NCBI GenBank assembly: GCA_963839285.1
Contig: CAWIUN010000009.1
Coordinates: 1 to 64,000, forward strand
Source of the DNA: DASSSQ01 sp963839285
Lineage (GTDB): Bacteria; Actinomycetota; Thermoleophilia; Gaiellales; Gaiellaceae
Length of the DNA stretch: 64,000 bases
Direction: 5' to 3'
The position numbers and the translations under genes are program-made. Positions 35,654 through 44,394 of this stretch are shown one piece after another; the first letter of the stretch is position 1; every line of letters starts with the position of its first letter. The notes under the pieces are model-generated. The model ran no database searches. It was given only the letters and a program-made list of their open reading frames with translations, and was not told the origin of the DNA.

Positions 35654-36190
35654 CTACCGGACGCGCCCGGCGTGCGCCGCGAGGGCGCGCTCGACCGCCT
35701 CGCCGCCCGCCGTCCCCCGCGCGAGCGCCTCGAGCGGCGCCGGGTCGGAGCAGGTCCGGAGGGCGCCGCGCGCCCCGCCGAGCGCGCCGGCGCCGAGCAG
35801 TGCCGCGGTCGCCGCCCAGACCGCTCCGTCGCCCTCGCGGTCCTCGGCGCGCAGCTGGCCGCAGAGCGAGATCAGCTCGGCGAGGTCGGAGACGGCGGCG
35901 ACGGAGCCCTGCGCGGCGACCCGGACGAGCCCGTGCGCGTAGAGGTAGTCGCCGAGCAGGAGCGCCGTGTCGGGGTCGGGCGGCGCGAAGAGCCGCGGCC
36001 GGCCGAAGTGGACGAGGTAGGCCTCGTAGATCGTCTCGAGCCCGAGCGCGTACCGCTCCTCGCCGAGCGGCGAGAAGACGAGCGTGCGGTCGCGCTCGGC
36101 CCGCGGCCGCAGCGCCTGCGCCCAGAGCTCGCTCTCGGCGGCGGCCTCCTCGGCGAGCGTCTCCCAGACGTCAACGAGCGAGGAAGGCAC
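35654..36190 (-). CDS. hypothetical protein, isoprenoid-synthase-like helices
   Basis: A 178-residue, mostly helical protein. The central stretch (ALLLGDYLYAHGLVRVAAQG followed by LAELISLCGQLRAE) resembles the G/D-Y-L helix and following helix of polyprenyl synthetases, but neither Asp-rich motif is present, so it cannot be a normal prenyltransferase. It might be a regulatory, HepS-like partner subunit; that is a guess. The start is a GTG at 36190, reading PSSLVDVWETLAEEAAAES, which overlaps the hemL end by 20 nt. Translational coupling to hemL links it to haem genes or to haem farnesylation. Intact frame. Confidence 0.6.
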   Translation of the reverse strand: MPSSLVDVWETLAEEAAAESELWAQALRPRAERDRTLVFSPLGEERYALGLETIYEAYLVHFGRPRLFAPPDPDTALLLGDYLYAHGLVRVAAQGSVAAVSDLAELISLCGQLRAEDREGDGAVWAATAALLGAGALGGARGALRTCSDPAPLEALARGTAGGEAVERALAAHAGRVR

Positions 36191-37439
36191 GGACCTCCTC
36201 GATCGTGCGGTCGATCTCCCCGTCGCCGTGGGCGAGCGAGAGGAACAGGCACTCGAACTGGGACGGCGCCACGTAGATGCCGCGGCCGAGCAGGTGCCGG
36301 AAGAGCGCGCCGTAGCGCTCGGTGTCGCAGCGGGACGCGTCCTCGAAGTTCCGGACGGGCCCTCGCCGCAGAAGAGCGTCGCCATCGCGCCGACCCGCTG
36401 CACGGTCGTGCCCGGGAGGCCCGTGAGCCCCTGCTCGAGCCGGGCGCCCTTCCGCTCCAGCTCCTCGTAGACGGCCGGGTCCCGCAGGCGGCGCAGCACG
36501 GCGAGGCCGGCGGCGGTGGCGAGCGGGTTCCCCGAGAGCGTCCCCGCCTGGTAGACGGAGCCGACGGGCGCCAGCTCGCGCATCACCTCGGCGCGGCCGC
36601 CGAAGGCCGCGAGCGGGAGGCCGCCGCCGACGATCTTGCCGAGCACCGTCAGGTCGGGCAGGACGCCGTAGCGCTCCTGGGCGCCGCCGCGGGAGACGCG
36701 GAAGCCGCTGATCACCTCGTCGAAGACGAGCAGCGCGCCGGAGGCGTCGCAGAGCTGCCGCAGCACCTCGAGGAAGCCGGGCGCGGGCGGGACGACGCCC
36801 ATGTTGCCGGCGACCGGCTCGACGATCACGCAGGCGATCCCCTCGCCGTAGCGGACGAACGCCTCGGCGACGGCGTCGACGTCGTTGTAGGGGCAGACGA
36901 TCGTGTCGTTCGCGACCGCCGTCGGCACCCCCGGGCTGGAGGGGATGCCGAGCGTCGCCAGCCCGGAGCCGGCGGAGGCGAGCAGCGCGTCCCCGTGCCC
37001 GTGGTAGCAGCCGGCGAACTTGACGATCCGGTCGCGCCTGCGTGAACCCGCGCGCGAGCCGCAGCGCGCTCATCGCCGCCTCGGTGCCCGAGGAGACGAG
37101 CCGCACCTGCTCGAGCGACGGCACCGCGTCGACGAGCTCGGCGGCGAGCTCGACCTCGCGCTCGGTCGGGGCGCCGAAGCTCGTCCCGTCGACCGCGGCC
37201 GCGCGCACCGCCTCGACCGTGCCCGGGTCGGCATGGCCGAAGACGAGCGGGCCCCAGGAGAGCACCCAGTCGAGGTAGCGCTCGCCGGTGACGGTCTCGA
37301 GGTAGGCGCCCTCGCCGCGGCGGACGAAGAACGGCTCCTCGAGCCCGACCGCGCGCATCGCCCGCACCGGCGAGTTGACCCCGCCCGGGATCAGCGACTC
37401 GGCGCGGCGGAAGAGCTCGGACTTCGTCTCCAGCGGCAT
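36171..37439 (-). CDS. hemL: glutamate-1-semialdehyde 2,1-aminomutase, two frame switches
   Basis: A PLP enzyme that converts glutamate-1-semialdehyde to 5-aminolevulinate in C5 haem synthesis. SLIPGGVNSPVRAMRAVG, LVSSGTEAAMSALRLARGFT, IVEPVAGNMGVVPPAPGFLE, LLVFDEVISGFRVSRGGAQ and VLGKIVGGGLPLAAFGGRAE (PLP Lys) are present, then the C-terminal FECLFLSLAHGDGEID. Frame switches occur near 37040 and 36360. About 422 residues in total, as expected. ATG at 37439, 8 nt after the hemB stop. The operon order is AI-2E exporter, hemB, hemL, hypothetical. Confidence 0.93.
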   Translation of the reverse strand: MPLETKSELFRRAESLIPGGVNSPVRAMRAVGLEEPFFVRRGEGAYLETVTGERYLDWVLSWGPLVFGHADPGTVEAVRAAAVDGTSFGAPTEREVELAAELVDAVPSLEQVRLVSSGTEAAMSALRLARGFTQARPDRQVRRLLPRARGRAARLRRLRAGDARHPLQPGGADGGRERHDRLPLQRRRRRRRGVRPLRRGDRLRDRRAGRRQHGRRPARARLPRGAAAALRRLRRAARLRRGDQRLPRLPRRRPGALRRPARPDGARQDRRRRPPARGLRRPRRGDARAGARRLRLPGGDALGEPARHRRRPRRAAPPAGPGRLRGAGAEGRPARAGAHGPPGHDRAAGRRDGDALLRRGPVRNFEDASRCDTERYGALFRHLLGRGIYVAPSQFECLFLSLAHGDGEIDRTIEEVRAFLAR

Positions 37440-37447
37440 CGTCGGAA

Positions 37448-38392
37448 CTACAGCCGGCCCGCCAGCTCCCCGGCCCAGTAGGTGATGACGACGTCTGCGC
37501 CGGCGCGGCGGATCGAGGTCAGCGACTCGAGCGCCGCCTGCCGCTCGTCGAGCAGGCCGGCGCGGGCCGCCGCCTTGACCATCGCGTACTCGCCCGAGAC
37601 GTTGTAGGCCGCGAGCGGCAGGTCGAACGCGTCCCGGACGGCGCGGATCACGTCGAGGTAGGGCAGCGCCGGCTTGACCATCAGCGCGTCCGCGCCCTCC
37701 TCGACGTCGAGCTCGCACTCGCGCAGCGCCTCGCGCACGTTCGCGGGATCCATCTGGTAGCCGCGCCGGTCGCCGAACTGCGGCGTCGAGTCGGCCGCCT
37801 CGCGGAAGGGCCCGTAGAAGGCGGAGGCGTACTTGGCCGAGTAGGCGAGGATCGGCGTCTGCGGCAGCGCCTCCCGGATCGCGCCGACGCGGCCGTCCAT
37901 CATGTCGCTCGGCGCGACGACGTCGGCGCCCGCCTCGACGTGCGAGACGGCGGTGCGCGCGAGCAGGTCGAGCGTCTCGTCGTTCGCGACCTCGCCGTCC
38001 CGGATCACGCCGCAGTGGCCGTGGTCCGTGTACTCGCAGAGGCAGACGTCGGTGACGAGCAGCAGCTCGGGGAAGCGCCCGCGGAGCGCGCGGAGCGCCT
38101 GCTGGACGATCCCGTCCTCGACCCAGGCGCCGGAGCCCTCGTCGTCCTTCGACTCGGGGATCCCGAACAGGAGCACGGCGCCGACCCCGCTCGAGCCGAG
38201 CTCGTCCACCGCGCGGACGAGGTCGTCGACGGAGTGACGGCCGAGCGCGGGCAGGAGCTCGTTCGGCTCGCTGCGCGGCGCGACGAAGTACGGCATCACG
38301 AGCTCCGCGGGCGAGAGCCGGGTCTCGCGGGCGAGCGAGCGCAGCGCGCCGGTGCGGCGCAGCCGGCGCAGGCGGGTGGCGGGGAAGCTCAT
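37448..38392 (-). CDS. hemB: delta-aminolevulinic acid dehydratase (porphobilinogen synthase)
   Basis: Condenses two 5-aminolevulinate molecules to porphobilinogen. 314 residues, intact. Zinc-binding cysteines in VCLCEYTDHGHCG (about 117-129), catalytic Lys in AYSAKYASAFYGPFR (about 190) and Schiff-base Lys in ALMVKPALPYLD (about 245), followed by YNVSGEYAMVKAA. Presence of the Cys-rich loop marks a zinc-type rather than magnesium-only enzyme. The ATG at 38392 is 10 nt after the AI-2E exporter stop and 8 nt before hemL. Confidence 0.96.
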   Translation of the reverse strand: MSFPATRLRRLRRTGALRSLARETRLSPAELVMPYFVAPRSEPNELLPALGRHSVDDLVRAVDELGSSGVGAVLLFGIPESKDDEGSGAWVEDGIVQQALRALRGRFPELLLVTDVCLCEYTDHGHCGVIRDGEVANDETLDLLARTAVSHVEAGADVVAPSDMMDGRVGAIREALPQTPILAYSAKYASAFYGPFREAADSTPQFGDRRGYQMDPANVREALRECELDVEEGADALMVKPALPYLDVIRAVRDAFDLPLAAYNVSGEYAMVKAAARAGLLDERQAALESLTSIRRAGADVVITYWAGELAGRL

Positions 38393-38402
38393 GCGGTACA
38401 GG

Positions 38403-39634
38403 TTACGGCGCGGCGGTCGGCTTCAGCGGGGCGACCTCCGCGGGCTCCGGCTCGGGCTCGGTGCCGGCCCTCGGGAACGGCCTCGACGACGGCTGCCGGG
38501 GCGGCCTGCTCCTGCCAGGGCTCGAGCGTGAACCGCTCGCCGAGGAACTCCCAGGTGGCGCGGCCCGCCGCGAGCAGCGGCAGCGCGAGCAGCGCCCCGA
38601 CGAGCCCGTAGATCTCGCCGCCGGCGAGCAGGCCGAAGATGACGAGCAGCGGGTTGAGGCGCAGGGCGCTCCCCATCACGTTCGGCGCGACCACGTGTCC
38701 CTCGAGCTGGTGGACGCCGAGGAAGAGCAGCGCCACCCAGAGGACCGACGACCGGGTGCACGAAGAGCGCGTAGACGAGCGGCGGCACGGCGCCGATCCA
38801 GGGGCCGACGTACGGGATCACCTCGGTCAGCGCCACCCAGGCGCCGAAGAGGAGCGCGTAGCGGTCGCCGCCCGGGAGCAGGCCGGTGACGCCGAAGATC
38901 CAGAGGCCGAGGCCGGCGCTGCCGCCGATGATCAGCGAGAGGAGCGCCTGCCCCCTGACGTAGCCGGCGAGCGCGCCCTCGATCCGCGGCACGAGCGCGC
39001 CCGAGCCGGGGCGGGGCGGGAAGCGCCGGTCGATCCGCGCCTGCAGGCGCGGCAGGTCGAGCAGCATGTAGATCGAGACGACGAGCAGCAGGACGAGCTC
39101 GAACAGCACCTTCCCGATCGAGACCGCCGCGCCCTCGACGAAGTCGACGACCCTGGTCGTGTAGCGGCCGACGTCCTTCTCGCGGATCTGCTTGACGGCG
39201 CGGTGGCCGCGCTCCTGCACCTTCACCTGGCGCAGATGGTGGGTGTCGAGCCAGACCTGGAAGCGGTCGACGTCGTGGTCGGCGGCGCTGCGGGACCGTC
39301 CGGACGGCTCCGTAAAGTAGGCGTCGACCCTGTTCGCGGCGGTCTTCGTCTGGTCGACGGCGACCGTCCCGAGCGCACCGATGGTGAGACCGAGCGCCGC
39401 CAGGAAGCTCAGGTACACGATCGCGACCGCGAGGCCGCGCGGGATCCGGACCCGCTGGAGCGCCCGCACGACCGGGTCGAGCAGCAGCGCCGCGAGGGCC
39501 GCGACGACGAAGACGAGGACGACGTGGTAGGCCGTCGTCGCCAGCACCCAGGCGAGCAGGAGCAGCAACGGCAGCCCCACGAGCTGGATCCAGCGCGGGA
39601 TCTGGAGCTTCGGCGGCCCGCCGGCGTCAGCCAT
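38403..39634 (-). CDS. AI-2E family transporter, two frame switches
   Basis: A polytopic exporter-like membrane protein of the AI-2E/PerM family with about eight helices. WIQLVGLPLLLLLAWVLATT start, FVVAALAALLLDPVVRALQR, a long periplasmic segment, VSIGKVLFELVLLLVVSIYM, PRIEGALAGYVRGQALLSLI, ALTEVIPYVGPWIGAVPPLV, and in a second frame FLGVHQLEGHVVAPNVMG (conserved QxLExxxxxP box). Switches near 38750 and 38465. A third-frame tail rich in Glu-Pro ends at a TAA complement 38403-38405. TACGAT at 39642-39647 lies 7 nt from the ATG. The substrate is unknown; some relatives are sodium/proton antiporters rather than autoinducer exporters. Confidence 0.85.
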
Positions 39635-39829
39635 CGCGCTGATCGTAGCGCCGCCGTGCTCCCGTTCCGGCAGCCGTTCTGGGACTGGACCGAGGCGGTC
39701 GACGGAGCGCTCGCCCTCGACCGTCACGAGCTGTGGGAGGAAACCGCCTTCCGACCAAAGAATCGGGTGTCACAAAGTCCGGGGAGGCCGCGGTTGAATC
39801 CTGTTCGGTCCTCGGCTACGGTGCCCGGG

Positions 39830-40609
39830 ATGCCCGCGCCGAGATCCCGGCCGCGGACGCGTGCGCGCGTCCGCCCCCAGAAGCAGCGGTCGGTCCGTCG
39901 CGCGCGCCGCGTGGCGGTGCTCGTGCTGCTCGGTTCGGTGCTGACGGCGATCCTCCTGCTGACCGCGTTCGGCGGCGGCAACGCCTCGCTGGACACGGCG
40001 GCGCCCGCGCTCGCGACGCGCCTGCTTCCGGCCGGGCCGCCGAAGCCGCAGGTCGTCGCGATCTACAACAACCTGCGCCTGCAGCTCCCGGTCGCGCAGT
40101 CGAGCATGACCGCGGTCGGCTACAGCGGCGGCAGCGTCGGGTCGCTCGAGCTGCAGCCGATCGGCACGCAGGCGAACCAGGGGATCTTCCAGCGCCTCGC
40201 GCACAAGCTCTTCGGCGGCGACTCCGGCACGCTGCGCTGGTACCAGCTCGCGGGCGGCGGCGGCGCCTCCTCGAGCGCGCTCGACGTCGGCGCGGCGCCG
40301 GGCACCGACGTCTACGCCCCGGTCGACGGCACGATCGTCGGGCTCAACGACCTGATCCTCGACGGGCGGGCCTTCGGCCAGCAGATCGAGATCCAGCCGA
40401 GCGGCGCCCCCTCGATCGTCGTCGTCGTCTCGCACGTGCGCGCGGACGCGCTCACCGTCGGCTCGGCCGTGGTCGCGGGCGCCTCGAAGCTCGGCAGCGT
40501 GCTCGACTTCTCCGGCGTCGAGCGCCAGGCGCTCGCGCGCTACACGCAGGACGAGGGGAACCACGTGCTGATCGAGGTCCACCCGGCCGCGACGCTCGCG
40601 GTTCCGTAG
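39830..40609 (+). CDS. M23/LytM-fold membrane-anchored protein lacking catalytic His
   Basis: 259 residues: Arg-rich cytosolic N-terminus, one transmembrane helix (VAVLVLLGSVLTAILLLTAF, about 32-51), a linker, and a C-terminal LytM-like beta domain (GAAPGTDVYAPVDGTIVGLN, GRAFGQQIEIQPSGAPSIVV, VSHVRADALTVGSAVVAGAS, NHVLIEVHPA). In active M23 endopeptidases a zinc-binding HxxxD precedes the APxGTxVYAPxDG box and HxH closes the domain. Here those read SSALDV and NHVLIEVH, so the first His is absent and the last motif altered. It is likely an inactive, binding-only or regulatory member. TACGGT (39817-39822) is 7 nt before the ATG; a gap of 195 nt upstream contains no clear gene. Confidence 0.75.
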   Translation: MPAPRSRPRTRARVRPQKQRSVRRARRVAVLVLLGSVLTAILLLTAFGGGNASLDTAAPALATRLLPAGPPKPQVVAIYNNLRLQLPVAQSSMTAVGYSGGSVGSLELQPIGTQANQGIFQRLAHKLFGGDSGTLRWYQLAGGGGASSSALDVGAAPGTDVYAPVDGTIVGLNDLILDGRAFGQQIEIQPSGAPSIVVVVSHVRADALTVGSAVVAGASKLGSVLDFSGVERQALARYTQDEGNHVLIEVHPAATLAVP

Positions 40610-40613
40610 CGCC

Positions 40614-41390
40614 CTGCGGATCCTCTTCGTCGGAGACGTCTTCGGGCCTGCCGGGCGGCGGGTCGTCGAGGAGCGCCTGCCGGGCCTGCGCGAGGAGCTC
40701 GGGATCGACTTCTGCATCGTCAACGGCGAGAACGCGGCGGACGGGCGCGGGCTGACGGCGCGGCTGGCCGAGCGGCTGCTCGCCGCGGGCGCCGACGTGA
40801 TCACGCTCGGGAACTGGACCTGGGGACAGCGCGACTTCGGCGGCTACCTGGCGCAGGCGGAGCGCGTGATCCGGCCGGCGAACATGTCCTCGGAGGCGCC
40901 CGGCCGCGGGCTCTGCGTCGCGACGGCGGCCGACGGCACGCCGGTCGCCGTCGTCAACCTGCTCGGCGAGCTGACGCTGACGCCTGCCGCGCACCCGTTC
41001 GAGGTCGCCGAGGCGCTCGTCGCCGAGGCGCGGCGCGAGGCGCAGGTCGTCGTCGTCGACTTCCACGCCGAGGCGACGAGCGAGAAGATCGCGCTGGCGC
41101 AGATGCTCGACGGCACCGTCACGGCGGTCCTCGGCACCCACACGCACGTGCAGACGAACGACGCCCGGGTCCTCCGCGGCGGCACGGCGGCGGTCACCGA
41201 CGTCGGCATGACCGGCCCGCACGACTCCGTGATCGGCGTCCAGTCCGAGCTCGCGATCCGGCGCATGCGGACGCAGATGCCGGTCCGCTTCCACCCGGCC
41301 GAGGGCGGCGTCCGGCTCGAGGGCGCGCTCGTCGAGTGCGGCCCCGACGGCCGGGCGACGAGCTGCGAGCTCGTCCGCGTCGCCGAGTAG
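40614..41390 (+). CDS. ymdB: YmdB-type metallophosphoesterase (TIGR00282 family), CTG start likely
   Basis: A calcineurin-like phosphodiesterase that acts on 2',3'-cyclic nucleotides in Bacillus YmdB. About 258 residues: LRILFVGDVFGPAGRRVVEE (metal-binding Asp), CIVNGENAADGRGLT (GENAA), VITLGNWTWGQRDF (GNHxWD-type box with the His replaced by Trp), VVVDFHAEATSEKIAL, GTHTHVQTNDARVLRGGTA, DVGMTGPHDSVIG. The residues after GN are noteworthy, since TW takes the place of the usual HxWD. The frame is closed upstream by a TGA at 40569, and no ATG, GTG or TTG lies before the conserved start. CTG at 40614 gives the expected N-terminus, 4 nt after the M23 stop. Confidence 0.85.
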   Translation: MRILFVGDVFGPAGRRVVEERLPGLREELGIDFCIVNGENAADGRGLTARLAERLLAAGADVITLGNWTWGQRDFGGYLAQAERVIRPANMSSEAPGRGLCVATAADGTPVAVVNLLGELTLTPAAHPFEVAEALVAEARREAQVVVVDFHAEATSEKIALAQMLDGTVTAVLGTHTHVQTNDARVLRGGTAAVTDVGMTGPHDSVIGVQSELAIRRMRTQMPVRFHPAEGGVRLEGALVECGPDGRATSCELVRVAE

Positions 41391-41395
41391 CCCCT

Positions 41396-42611
41396 TCAGG
41401 CCGGCGGCCTGCGCGCGCGGACGCCCGGCGAGGCCAGCACCACGAGCAGGGTCACGAGCACGAGGTCGCGGGCGAGCACGAGCCACGAGGAGGTCGCGTC
41501 GAACTCGCGCACGAGGTCCCAGTAGCGGTACGGGAACCAGCCCTGCGTCAGGCCCATCGCGGCGTAGAGGAGCGCGACGGCCCAGACGCCGCGGCGGCCG
41601 CGCACGAGCACGACGAGCGGCACGAGCCAGATCAGGAACTGGGGCGAGGCGACCTTGCCGAGGGCGACGAAGGCGACGACGGCCGCGGCGGCGTAGCGGG
41701 CGAGCCGCGCCGGCTCGGCGGGGCCGCGGGCGAAGCGGAGCCAGAGGAGCACGAGCACCGCCGCCTGCAGCCCCGTCTGGATGCCGGCGAGCACGCTCGG
41801 GAGGGTGCCGACGAGGTTCTGCGAGCCGGCGCTCGAGCGCATCTCGATCGCGAGCCCGGAGACCTGGTGGGCGACGAGCAGGAAGCCGGCGCCGAGGCTC
41901 TCGATCTGCAGCGGCCGCGAGAGCTGGCGGTCGAGGCTGTGCCCGACCCCGGACGGCGAGAGCGCGACGAAGGGGAGCACGCAGGCCGCGAGGACGGCGA
42001 GGAAGACCCCGAGACAGACCAGGGCCTCGCGCCGGCCGCGCCGCCGCCACGTCCACGCGAGCGCGAGCGGCAGCAGCACGCCCGGGGTAGATCTTCGCGG
42101 CGACGCCGAGCGCGAGCCCGGCGTGGCCGAGCCGGTCTCGCCCGGCGAGCAGGGCGGCGAGCGCCGCGGTCGCGAGCAGCGCCGGCCAGAGGTCGAAGCG
42201 GCTGAGGACGACCGAGCCGAGCGCGACCGGGAAGGCCGCCGCGGCCCAGAGCGCCGCCCGGAGCCGGCGGTCTCCGTCGCCGAGCGCCCGCGCGCCGACG
42301 GCGACGGCGACGAGCAGCGCCAGGCCGCAGATCGCCATCTCCCACTCGAAGACGGTGCGGAACCCGTCCTCGTCGTCGCTCAGGAGCGCCGGGACGACGA
42401 AGGGGACGAGCGCGAGCGGCGGGTACTCGGGCGTGAAGTCGCGGTAGGGGACGTCCCCGCGCGTGATCGCCTCGCCGTACTTCGCGTAGACGGGCGTGTC
42501 GACGATCTGCGCGTCGTCGAAGACGCCGACGTGCAGCAGCGCGAAGCAGCCGAGGAAGAGCGCGGCCGAGGTCGCGACGGCGAGCGCCGTCCGGGCGCTC
42601 TCAGCGGACAG
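41396..42611 (-). CDS. GT87/DUF2029 membrane glycosyltransferase, one frame switch
   Basis: A GT-C-type polyprenyl-phosphate-dependent glycosyltransferase of about 405 residues with about ten helices. After TALAVATSAALFLGCFALLH comes the extracellular catalytic loop (VDTPVYAKYGEAITRGDVPY, RDFTPEYPPLALVPFVV, YPPL motif typical of GT87). Then VLSRFDLWPALLATAALAAL, KIYPG and after a switch near 42085 LLPLALAWTWRRRGRREALV, ending in LVTLLVVLASPGVRARRPPA. No ATG or GTG lies in frame upstream of the conserved start. A CTG at 42611, overlapping the previous gene by 11 nt, is the best candidate. It likely adds a pentose or hexose outside the membrane. Confidence 0.8.
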
Positions 42612-44394
42612 CGGCCGGCTCCGGGACTCTGCGCTCGTCGCCGACCTCGACCGGAGCCTCCGCCGTCTCGACCACGCCGCCCGGCGCCAGCACGACGATC
42701 GCCGCGAAGGGGAAGAACCAGGGGATGTAGAGCCACGACCAGTGCGTCAGCACGAGCTCGAAGCCGAGCAGGAGCGCGGCCGTCAGCGCCGCCAGCTGGA
42801 AGGGCGACTTGCGGCGCGGCAGGAAGACGGCGGCGATCGCGCCGGCGACGAGCAGCCCCTCGAGCAGCTTCTGGACGAGCGCGAGGTCGGGGATGCCGCG
42901 GGCGTGGTACTGCCCCCAGTCCCAGAGCGAGAACGGCGAGTGCCGCGTCACCTGCGTCCAGACCGTCCGGTCCCAGAAGACGCGCGCCGCGTGCAGGGGG
43001 CTCGGTTCGAGCAGCAGCACCGAGAGCGCCGCGAGGCTCGCGATCGCGAAGCCGGCGACGCAGGGCGCGACGCGGCGCGGCCGCCGCCACTCCGGATAGG
43101 TGAGCCAGAGCGGCGCGAGGATGAAGGCGGCGAACTTCGTCCAGCCGGCGAGCGCGAGCAGCATCCCGCGCGCCACCGGCGTCGTCGCGAGCCAGAAGCC
43201 GAAGATCAGGAACGCCGGCATGATCGCGTCGTTCGTGTTCGAGTTCGACGCGTACTGGGTGAACGGGTAGGCGGCCCAGGCGAAGGCGAGGGTCGCCGCC
43301 AGCCGGTTGCCGCCGTAGCGCCGGCCTACGAGCGCGAGCCCGAGCACGCAGAGGACGTCCCAGAGGATCGACGTGAAGTGCGCGGCGGGCAGGTCGTCCC
43401 ACTTCCCCGTCCAGCCGAGCGCCCAGTAGCCGGGCAGGTAGGCGGCGTAGGAGACGGGCCCGTAGGTGTCGCCGAGCGGGTTCGCCGACTCGCAGCGCCC
43501 GTTCGTCTGGATCCGTTCCCGGATCTCGCCGGCCGAGTCCGCCGGGCCGCACGCCTTCAGGTCGCCCTCGATCGGGAAATGGCCGTAGGGCGCCTGCCCG
43601 TGCGCGAGCCGGTCGGCGCCGATCACGCCCGCGTAGCCGACGTCGATCACGTTCGAGGCCTGCACGTTGAGGCCGATCCGGAAGCCGAGCAGGAACACGG
43701 TCGCCGCCGCCAGCAGCCAGACGGGCCAGACAGGGCGGCTGCCGTCGCCGCGGCCGCTGCGCGCCGCCCAGAGCGCCCGCAGGAGCAGGTAGAGAAGCGG
43801 CGGGTAGACGAGCGGCACGCTCGTGAAGACGTCGCCCTGGTTGAAGAACCAGAGGCTCGCCGTGAACGAGAGCAGCACGAGCAGGTCGAGGTTCCGGAGC
43901 GAGCGGAGCCGGCGCCAGTCGGCGAGCCCGAGCAGGAAGACGCCGCAGAAGCCGAGCCAGATCGCCGGGCTGTTGATCTTCGTGCCGCCGAAGGCGCCGT
44001 CGTAGCCGCGGGCCATCTTCCAGGCGACCTGCGGGCCGGTCCACGCCTCGGTGACGGCCCCGGTCGTGTCGTCGACCTTCCCCTCGGCGATCTCGCCCGC
44101 CTTGCCCGACCAGACCTTGACCGTCCAGGCGCCGTCCTCGAAGGTCGCCTCCGTCGTCGGGTGCGGCGGGTAGCGGTCGAGCCAGCCGGCGACCTTCGGG
44201 GCGGCGAGGAAGATCGAGGTGACGCGCGACTCGGTGAGGCGCGGCGTCTCGGGCGCCGGCGCGACCGGCGTCTCGACGAGGTGGCCGAACTTGTCGTAGA
44301 CGGGCGCGGTCGGGGCCGTGGCGGCCGCCGCACCGCTCACGGCGGCCGTGCCGAGCGCGAGCAGGCAGCAGGCTGCGAGCGCGAGCCGCCGCAT
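42601..44394 (-). CDS. GT-C fold membrane glycosyltransferase with N-terminal PepSY-like domain
   Basis: 597 residues, intact. A signal-like N-terminus (RRLALAACCLLALGTAAVSG), then about 100 extracytoplasmic residues with a PepSY-like pattern (APKVAGWLDRYPPHPTTEAT, WTVKVWSGKAGEIAEGKVDD, TGAVTEAWTGPQVAWKMARG). About eleven helices follow with a GT-C style loop (GYAGVIGADRLAHGQAPYG, NPLGDTYGPVSYAAYLPG, YASNSNTNDAIMPAFLI). The Asp of IDVGYAG and the YGPVSY loop resemble GT87/GT39 active-site regions. The ATG overlaps the gtrA stop by one base (TGATG). Fusion of a PepSY-like sensor domain to a glycosyltransferase is uncommon. Substrate unknown. Confidence 0.75.
   Translation of the reverse strand: MRRLALAACCLLALGTAAVSGAAAATAPTAPVYDKFGHLVETPVAPAPETPRLTESRVTSIFLAAPKVAGWLDRYPPHPTTEATFEDGAWTVKVWSGKAGEIAEGKVDDTTGAVTEAWTGPQVAWKMARGYDGAFGGTKINSPAIWLGFCGVFLLGLADWRRLRSLRNLDLLVLLSFTASLWFFNQGDVFTSVPLVYPPLLYLLLRALWAARSGRGDGSRPVWPVWLLAAATVFLLGFRIGLNVQASNVIDVGYAGVIGADRLAHGQAPYGHFPIEGDLKACGPADSAGEIRERIQTNGRCESANPLGDTYGPVSYAAYLPGYWALGWTGKWDDLPAAHFTSILWDVLCVLGLALVGRRYGGNRLAATLAFAWAAYPFTQYASNSNTNDAIMPAFLIFGFWLATTPVARGMLLALAGWTKFAAFILAPLWLTYPEWRRPRRVAPCVAGFAIASLAALSVLLLEPSPLHAARVFWDRTVWTQVTRHSPFSLWDWGQYHARGIPDLALVQKLLEGLLVAGAIAAVFLPRRKSPFQLAALTAALLLGFELVLTHWSWLYIPWFFPFAAIVVLAPGGVVETAEAPVEVGDERRVPEPAAVR

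Noticed and set aside
39635..39829. Small upstream frame (from GTG 39657) as an N-terminal extension of the M23-like protein
   Set aside because: A good -10 (TACGGT 39817-39822) lies just before the ATG at 39830, and the upstream residues lack family character.
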